Made by a program: the position numbers and the translations under genes. Below, one piece after another: positions 5,779 through 11,410 of a stretch of 11,410 bases of DNA. The DNA is taken from the NCBI GenBank assembly GCA_004298915.1, contig SCTE01000332.1, forward strand, positions 1 through 11,410, in the 5' to 3' direction. How positions within the stretch are numbered: the stretch's first letter is position 1; each line of letters begins with the position of its first letter. The notes below the pieces were generated by a model. The model saw only the letters and a program-made list of their open reading frames with translations. It ran no database searches and had not been told where the DNA came from. This DNA is from Chloroflexota bacterium. GTDB taxonomy: Bacteria; Chloroflexota; Limnocylindria; Limnocylindrales; CSP1-4.

Positions 5779-6498
5779 ATCAGCCGAGATCTGCGCGTGA
5801 ACCAGATGATCCGTATCCCCCAGGTGAGGGTCATCGACGAAGAGGGCAATCAGCTTGGCGTCATGCCGACGCCCAAGGCTCTCGAGATGGCGCAGGATCG
5901 CGGCCTCGACCTCGTCGAGGTTGCACCGATGGCGGCACCGCCGGTCACCAAGTTCCTCGACTTCGGTCAGTACAAGTACGACCTGACCAAGAAGGAAAAG
6001 GAAGCCAAACGCCGACAGCGGTCGGTGACGTTCAAGGAAGTTCGCCTGTCGCCCAAGATCGGGATCGGCGACTTCGAGACCAAAGTGCACCGAGCGATCG
6101 AATTCCTCTCGGATGGAGATCGCATCAAGGTGACGGTCCGGTTCAGGGGACGTGAGCTCACGCATCCGGAACTGGGACGGAACCTGCTGACCAAGTTCAC
6201 GGACCTGGTCAAGGATCATGGCGTCGCGGAGCGAACGCCGGTACTGGAAGGCAAGTCGATGTTCATCACGATGGCATCGACCCACAAGCCGAAGGTGGTG
6301 GAGGCTCCGGCGAGGCCGGGACGAACCGCCGACGCGGAGGCTCCGGCGGCCGCGCCGGCAGCGACCGCACCGACGGCAGCGCCGACGGAGCCGGTCGCGG
6401 CCCCCGAGGCCGGCTCGACGAAACAGCACACAACGCCGGAACCACCCGCGGTGGCTTCGGAACCAACGGCAGCAGTGCCGGCATCGACGGGAGAGTGA
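5779..6498 (+). CDS. infC: Translation initiation factor IF-3, AUC start, long C-terminal tail
   Basis: IF-3 binds the 30S subunit, prevents subunit joining and checks start codon and initiator tRNA. The N-domain (about 1-75) shows SRDLRVNQMIR, VRVIDEEGNQLGVM, GLDLVEVAP and FGQYKYD; the C-domain (about 83-168) shows KEVRLSPKIGIGDFETK, GDRIKVTVRFRGRE and GKSMFITMA. The start is read as ATC at 5,779: GGAGGGG (5767-5773) sits 5 nt upstream and the first residues match the usual IF-3 N-terminus. Rare AUU/AUC/AUA starts are established for infC and allow autoregulation by IF-3 itself. A GTG in frame at 5,728 would add 17 atypical residues. The 239-aa product ends with about 68 residues rich in Ala, Pro and Thr after STHKPK, beyond the usual length of about 170-180 aa. 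rpmI starts 7 bp after the stop. Confidence 0.95.
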   Translation: MSRDLRVNQMIRIPQVRVIDEEGNQLGVMPTPKALEMAQDRGLDLVEVAPMAAPPVTKFLDFGQYKYDLTKKEKEAKRRQRSVTFKEVRLSPKIGIGDFETKVHRAIEFLSDGDRIKVTVRFRGRELTHPELGRNLLTKFTDLVKDHGVAERTPVLEGKSMFITMASTHKPKVVEAPARPGRTADAEAPAAAPAATAPTAAPTEPVAAPEAGSTKQHTTPEPPAVASEPTAAVPASTGE

Positions 6499-6505
6499 CG
6501 GCGCC

Positions 6506-6703
6506 GTGCCGAAGATGAAGAGCCACAAGGCCGCCCAGAAGCGCATCGGCGTGACCGGCAGCGGCAAGGTGATCCGGGTCAACGCCTGGCGCGGCCACCA
6601 CCTCGAGATCAAGTCGTCACGACGAACCCGTCGCTATGCCGGCAAGACCCTCATGAACCCCACCCACGCCCGGCAGGTCCGACGCCTGCTGCCGTACCTC
6701 TAG
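6506..6703 (+). CDS. rpmI: Ribosomal protein L35
   Basis: The 65-aa product reads (V)PKMKSHKAAQKRIGVTGSG with KVIRVNAWRGHHLE and SRRTRRYAGK in the usual order, the full L35 pattern; it is a 50S subunit protein. The start is GTG 6,506 because it gives the conserved MPKMK-type N-terminus; the inner ATG at 6,515 would lose three residues. GGGAGAG at 6489-6495 is the likely ribosome-binding site and lies across the infC stop, so the two genes are probably translationally linked. This is the conserved infC-rpmI-rplT order. Confidence 0.95.
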   Translation: MPKMKSHKAAQKRIGVTGSGKVIRVNAWRGHHLEIKSSRRTRRYAGKTLMNPTHARQVRRLLPYL

Positions 6704-6718
6704 GAGCATCGGGACCTC

Positions 6719-7069
6719 ATGGCCAGAGTCAAGCGGGGCGTCACGGCCCACAAGCGGCACAAGCGTCTCCTGAATGCGGCCGAGGGCCGCAAGGGGACAC
6801 GATCGCGCCTCGTCAAGCCGGCGCGCGAGGCACTCCTCCATGCCCTCGCCTACGCGACCCGCGACCGCAAGCAGCGCAAGCGCGACTTCCGCGAGCTGTG
6901 GATCATCCGGATCAATGCCGCCGTCCGATCGAACGGCATGGCCTACGGCCGGTTCATCGCGGGCCTGAAGGCCGCCAACGTTGAGCTGGATCGGAAGGTC
7001 CTGGCCGATCTCGCCGTGCGGGATGCCGCCACGTTTGGACGCATCGTCGAGGTTGCCAAGGGCGCCTGA
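6719..7069 (+). CDS. rplT: Ribosomal protein L20
   Basis: The 116-aa product begins MARVKRGVTAHKRHKRLL and continues with EGRKGTRSRLVKPA, ATRDRKQRKRDFRELWI and INAAVRSNGMAYGRFI, the complete L20 pattern. L20 binds 23S rRNA, is needed early in 50S assembly and in several bacteria represses its own operon by binding leader mRNA. It lies 15 bp after rpmI, with AGGAG at 6702-6706 overlapping the rpmI stop (spacing to ATG is long). It is the last gene of the group before a strong hairpin. Confidence 0.97.
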   Translation: MARVKRGVTAHKRHKRLLNAAEGRKGTRSRLVKPAREALLHALAYATRDRKQRKRDFRELWIIRINAAVRSNGMAYGRFIAGLKAANVELDRKVLADLAVRDAATFGRIVEVAKGA

Positions 7070-7093
7070 GCCGCGTTCGCCACTCTCGACCCG

Positions 7094-7125
7094 GAGCCCT
7101 CGACGTCACTGACGATCGAGGGCTC
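7094..7125 (+). terminator. Terminator hairpin after rplT
   Basis: A perfect 10-bp stem pairs GAGCCCTCGA (7094-7103) with TCGAGGGCTC (7116-7125), extended inside by CGTC/GACG across a single bulge, leaving a 3-nt loop. It is followed by GTCATT rather than a real U-run. Placed 24 bp after rplT and before pheS, it most likely ends the infC operon, although attenuation of pheS is possible. Confidence 0.75.
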
Positions 7126-7199
7126 GTCATTACCGGGCGCCGACGCTCTACCATCCACGTCACCCGATCCAGGACCTGACAACCGGAGCCGACCCCATC

Positions 7200-8236
<1,037 letters not shown>

Positions 8237-8240
<4 letters not shown>

Positions 8241-10744
8241 GAGCGCCGCTGTCGTGGCTCCGCGAGTTCGTCGACATCGACCTCGAGCCCGAGGCCCTCG
8301 CCGAGCGGCTGACGCTGCTCGGGATGGAGGTCCGGGGCATCGAGCGGCGTGGCCTGGCCTGGCAGAACGTCGTGGTCGGGGAGCTGCTGTCCGTCGAGAA
8401 GCACCCCAACGCGGATCGCCTGTCGCTGACGACCGTGACCCTCGGTGCCGGCGAACCGTTGAGCATCGTCTGCGGGGCGACCAACATCGCGCCGGGCCAG
8501 CGGGTTCCGGTTGCCCTGCCGGGGGCCGTGCTGCCGGGCGATCGCCGGATCGAGCGGACCGAGAAGATGGGCGTCGTCAGCAACGGGATGCTCTGTTCGG
8601 GCGACGAGCTCGAGCTCACCGCCGACGGGGACGGGATCCTCATCCTCGCCCCGGACACGCCTCTCGGCGTGCCCCTGGCCGAGCTGTACGGGGACGTCAT
8701 CTTCGACATCGACGTCAAGCCCAACCGGGGTGACGCCCTGTCGATCGTCGGCCTCGCCCGTGAGGTCGCCGCGATCACTGGCTCGGCGGTCCGGATGCCG
8801 TCGTTCGAGGTGGTGGAATCGGGTCCGGACGTGGCCGACCGGCTGACTGTCGATGTCATCGACGCTGCCTTGTGCCCGCGATTCGTCGGGCGCTGGGTGA
8901 GCGGCGTCCGCGTTGGCCCGTCGCCGGAACACGTCCAGATGCGGTTGCTCGCCGCCGGCGTCCGGCCGATCAGCAACGTCGTGGACGCCTCGAACTACGT
9001 CATGATCGAGCTCGGCAAGCCGATCCACACGTTCGACGGGTCGCGGGTCGAGCGCGGGCACCTCGTCGTCCGAACGGCATCGTCCGGCGAGCGCCTTGTC
9101 ACGCTGGACCATGTCGACCGGGCGCTGGACCCCGACACGCTGCTCATCGCCGACGACCACGGGCCACTCGCGATCGCCGGAGTCATGGGCGGTGCCGCAT
9201 CCGAAGTGACCGATGCGACGACGGACGTGATCATCGAATCGGCGATCTTCGACCCGGTCAGCATCCGCCGGACGGCATTCCACCACGCCCTCCGGTCGGA
9301 GGCCAGCCTGCGCTTCGAGAAGGGCCAGGAATGCCGCCTCGCCCGGCTCGGCGCGGATCGGGCCGCAGCGCTGGTGGCGGCCTGGGCCGGCGGCAGCGTG
9401 GCCCGCGGCCGCGTCGATACCGCACCCGACGAGCCCGGCGAGGATCGCGTCCGGTTCCGGCCGGCGCGGGTCGCGCGGATCCTCGGCGCGGACCTGCCCC
9501 GGGAAGCCCAGGTCGACCTGCTGGCACGCGTCGGGATCGCGGTCGCAAGCCCTGCCGGGGCAGCGGACGCGAAGGTGGACCTCGTGATCGCGGCGGGGTC
9601 GAAGCCCCGCACGGTCCAGGTACCCGCCGCCGCCACGCTCGAGGCCGTCGTCCCGTCCTGGCGGCGGGACCTGGCGATCGAAGCGGACATCATCGAGGAA
9701 CTCGCCCGGGTGAACGGCTACGACCGGATCCCATCGACCCTCCCCGCCACGGCGTTGCCGTTGTTCCGGCCGTCACCGCTGGCCCTGCGCGACGTCGTTC
9801 GCCACTCGCTGGCGGGCTTCGGGTTGCGCGAGGTCGTCACCCACGCGCTCGTCTCGCCGGACCACCTCGCGCGGTGGTCCTGGTCCGCGCCGCCGGCACC
9901 GGCCGACGGCGAGGGTCGGATCGACGGCACCCCGATCACGGTGACCAACCCGCTGTCGGCCGATCACGCCGTCCTCCGCCAGGACCTCGTCGGGGGGCTC
10001 GTGGACACCGTGGTGCTGAACCGGCGCCGCGGTCGCGACGACCTCGCGCTGTTCGAGATCGGCAAGGGGTATGGCCGCGTGGCCGACGCGCCGCACGAGT
10101 GGTGGCGGCTCGGTTTCGCGCTGGCGGGCGCATTCGATCCACCATCGTGGAATCGTCCGCGGCGTGCGGCGGACCTCGGTGACGCAAAGGGCGTGCTCGA
10201 CGCCCTGTGCGCGACGCTCGGCCTGGACGGACCGGAGTACACGGCCCTCGCCACCGAGGCGGCGCTCCATCCGGGACAGGCGGTAACCGTGCTCGCACGG
10301 ACCGCCGACGGGACCGTCGGGCTGTCGGGCGTCGTCGGGGCAATCCATCCGGCTGCCGCAGCGGCCTGGGACGAGCGGGCCGAGGGCACGATCCTGGCCG
10401 AGATCTCGATCCGGGGCCTGTCCGGCGGCGTTCCCAGCGTGCCTCGGGGCGTCAACCCGAGCCGCTTCCCGAGCGTGGAGCGCGACCTTGCGATCGTGGT
10501 CGGCGCGGGCGAGACCGCAGGGCGCGTCGAAGCGGTCATTCGGGCAAGTGCCGGTGCGCTGCTTCGGTCCGTCGAGCTGTTCGATGTCTACGCCGGCGCC
10601 CCGCTCGGCAGGGACGAGCGCAGCCTCGCCTTCCGGATCGTCTTCGGCACCGACGAACGGACGCTCGCCGACGACGAGGTCGAAGCCGCCGTCGGTGCGA
10701 TCTCGGCCGCGATCATCGACGCGGGCGGCAGGATCCGCTCCTGA
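8237..10744 (+). CDS. pheT: Phenylalanyl-tRNA synthetase beta subunit
   Basis: The 835-aa product is full length for bacterial PheT. In order: N-terminal MRAPLSWLREFVDID; EMAP/OB-type tRNA-binding domain (about 40-155, with HPNADRLSL and IVCGATNI); B3/B4 editing domain (about 205-385, with GVRPISNVVDASNYVM, GKPIHTFD and SEASLRFEKG); B5 domain (about 405-498, with VPSWRRDLAIEADIIEE); synthetase-like core (about 510-735); and FDX-ACB anticodon-binding domain (740-835, starting NPSRFPSVERDLAIVV). The B5 domain carries an Ala/Pro-rich insertion of roughly 30 residues (about 439-468). Start ATG overlaps the pheS stop, so the two subunits are made in step. Confidence 0.97.
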
Positions 10745-10747
10745 CCG

Positions 10748-10774
10748 AGGGCCGGATCAGCGGATGGCGGCCCT
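10748..10774 (+). terminator. Weak terminator candidate after pheT
   Basis: AGGGCCG (10748-10754) pairs with CGGCCCT (10768-10774) around a 13-nt loop, 3 bp after the pheT stop. There is no U-tract. The right arm touches the -35 of the next promoter. Confidence 0.4.
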
Positions 10775-10803
10775 TGCGATGCCGATGACGGCGCTGCTAC
10801 GCT
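10774..10803 (+). promoter_or_regulatory. Candidate promoter of the cvpA-like gene
   Basis: TTGCGA (10774-10779) and TACGCT (10798-10803) are 18 bp apart, the same geometry as the promoter proposed for infC. It lies in the 121-bp gap between pheT and the following GTG start. Confidence 0.5.
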
Positions 10804-10865
10804 GCTCGGGCCTTGCAACGCTCACCTGAGCCCGGACTCGGCGACACGGGGAGACACGACGGCCA

Positions 10866-11410
10866 GTGGACATCATCGCTTCGATCACCAGCATCAAGGG
10901 CGTCGACCTCCTCATCTTCTTCATCTTCTTCGGGCTGTTCGTGCTCGGGTTCATGCAGGGCGTCCTCCGGCGCCTGCTGGGCATCGCGTCACTGCTCCTG
11001 TCGCTCCTGATCGCCGCCCAGCTCCGGGCGCCGTTCGGCGACTTCCTGGCGACGAACTGGACGCAGTACAGCCCGCAGTACAACCACATGCTCGCGTTCG
11101 GGTCGGTCTTCGTCGCCCTGTCGGTTGCGTCGACCGTCGTGCTCCAGTTCTTCTACAAGTCGACGCCGCTGTTCGCCAGGTATCCGGCGCTCGACGAGGT
11201 CCTCGGAGGCCTTCTCGGGCTCGTCCAGGGGGCGTTGATCCTGGCGGCGTTCTACCTGATCACGGATCCGTTCTTCTCGGTCTACGGACAGGTAGCGCAG
11301 CGCAACGAGTTCCCGTTCGTGCGCCAGATCTTCGATGCCTTCCAGGGATCGGTCACGGCCGACATCACCCGCCACAACCTGGTTCCGATCCTGTTGACCT
11401 TCTTCGGCGG
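10866..11410 (+). CDS. CvpA family membrane protein, C-terminally cut by the window
   Basis: A GTG start gives VDIIASITSIKGVDLLIFF and an open frame of 181 codons to the window edge. Four hydrophobic stretches are visible: about 14-30 (VDLLIFFIFFGLFVLGF), 38-50 (LLGIASLLLSLLIAA), 75-95 (MLAFGSVFVALSVASTVVL) and 115-133 (LGGLLGLVQGALILAAFYL). The pattern GFMQGVLRRLLGI after helix 1 and EVLGGLLGLVQGALI before the fourth helix are typical of the CvpA/colicin V production family of inner-membrane proteins, whose exact role is unsettled (envelope homeostasis). GGGGAG at 10848-10853 is the nearest ribosome-binding site, with long spacing. A later in-frame ATG at 10,954 would remove the first helix. 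Confidence 0.8.
   Translation, partial: MDIIASITSIKGVDLLIFFIFFGLFVLGFMQGVLRRLLGIASLLLSLLIAAQLRAPFGDFLATNWTQYSPQYNHMLAFGSVFVALSVASTVVLQFFYKSTPLFARYPALDEVLGGLLGLVQGALILAAFYLITDPFFSVYGQVAQRNEFPFVRQIFDAFQGSVTADITRHNLVPILLTFFG

Noticed and set aside
5245..6612. Long antisense frame opposite thrS end, infC and rpmI (also similar ones at 6954-8177 and 8123-9286 minus, 2461-3375 plus)
   Set aside because: They lie opposite well-recognised genes, have Arg/Pro/Ala-rich low-quality protein sequence and are expected in high-GC DNA where the reverse frame lacks stops.
7126..7154. pheS promoter with TACCAT (7149-7154) as -10
   Set aside because: No acceptable -35 at 17-18 bp; pheS presumably has a promoter here, but the box is not convincing.

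Overview
The window is high-GC bacterial DNA that joins two unlike parts. On the left (about 1-3,365, all genes on the minus strand) is one end of an integrated mobile element. On the right (3,366-11,410, all genes on the plus strand) is a housekeeping translation cluster: tRNA-Val(GAC), thrS, infC, rpmI, rplT, pheS, pheT and a cvpA-like gene. No protein here identifies the phylum with certainty. The high GC, the transcriptional T-box in front of thrS and the gene order thrS-infC-rpmI-rplT-pheST fit a high-GC Chloroflexota-type organism, with Actinobacteria-like mobile DNA. That assignment is inference.

Mobile part, in its own direction of transcription (right to left): a tyrosine integrase with all six active-site residues, starting about 120 bp from the 5' end of the tRNA; a small Cys-motif plus helix-turn-helix protein overlapping it by ATGA; a 73-bp gap holding three GGGCGCCA octamers; an 81-aa protein resembling a small family common in actinobacterial elements; a RepA-like RecA-fold ATPase overlapping that gene by ATGA; and a further reading frame overlapping by GTGA that leaves the window. 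The most striking feature is a dense array of a 10-bp motif (GTGAGGCGGT and close variants, both orientations, nine copies in about 130 bp, with a TATATATA patch and a perfect 14-bp dyad) inside the 3' part of the ATPase gene. It looks like a replication-initiator binding array embedded in the gene it would serve.

Housekeeping part: tRNA-Val is followed by a 348-bp stretch without protein genes. This stretch holds a promoter-like -10 and a complete T-box riboswitch (Stem I with an ACC threonine specifier, Stem III, the GGGTGGAACCGCG T-box, and a 12-bp terminator) that senses uncharged tRNA-Thr ahead of thrS. The ThrRS lacks the usual N-terminal TGS domain. A GC hairpin follows thrS. Then a promoter (TTGCCG-18-TATAGT) drives infC, whose best-supported start codon is AUC and whose product has an unusual Ala/Pro-rich tail. 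rpmI and rplT follow, and a strong hairpin ends this group. pheS and pheT overlap by ATGA. A further promoter (TTGCGA-18-TACGCT) precedes the cvpA-like membrane protein gene, which is cut by the window end.
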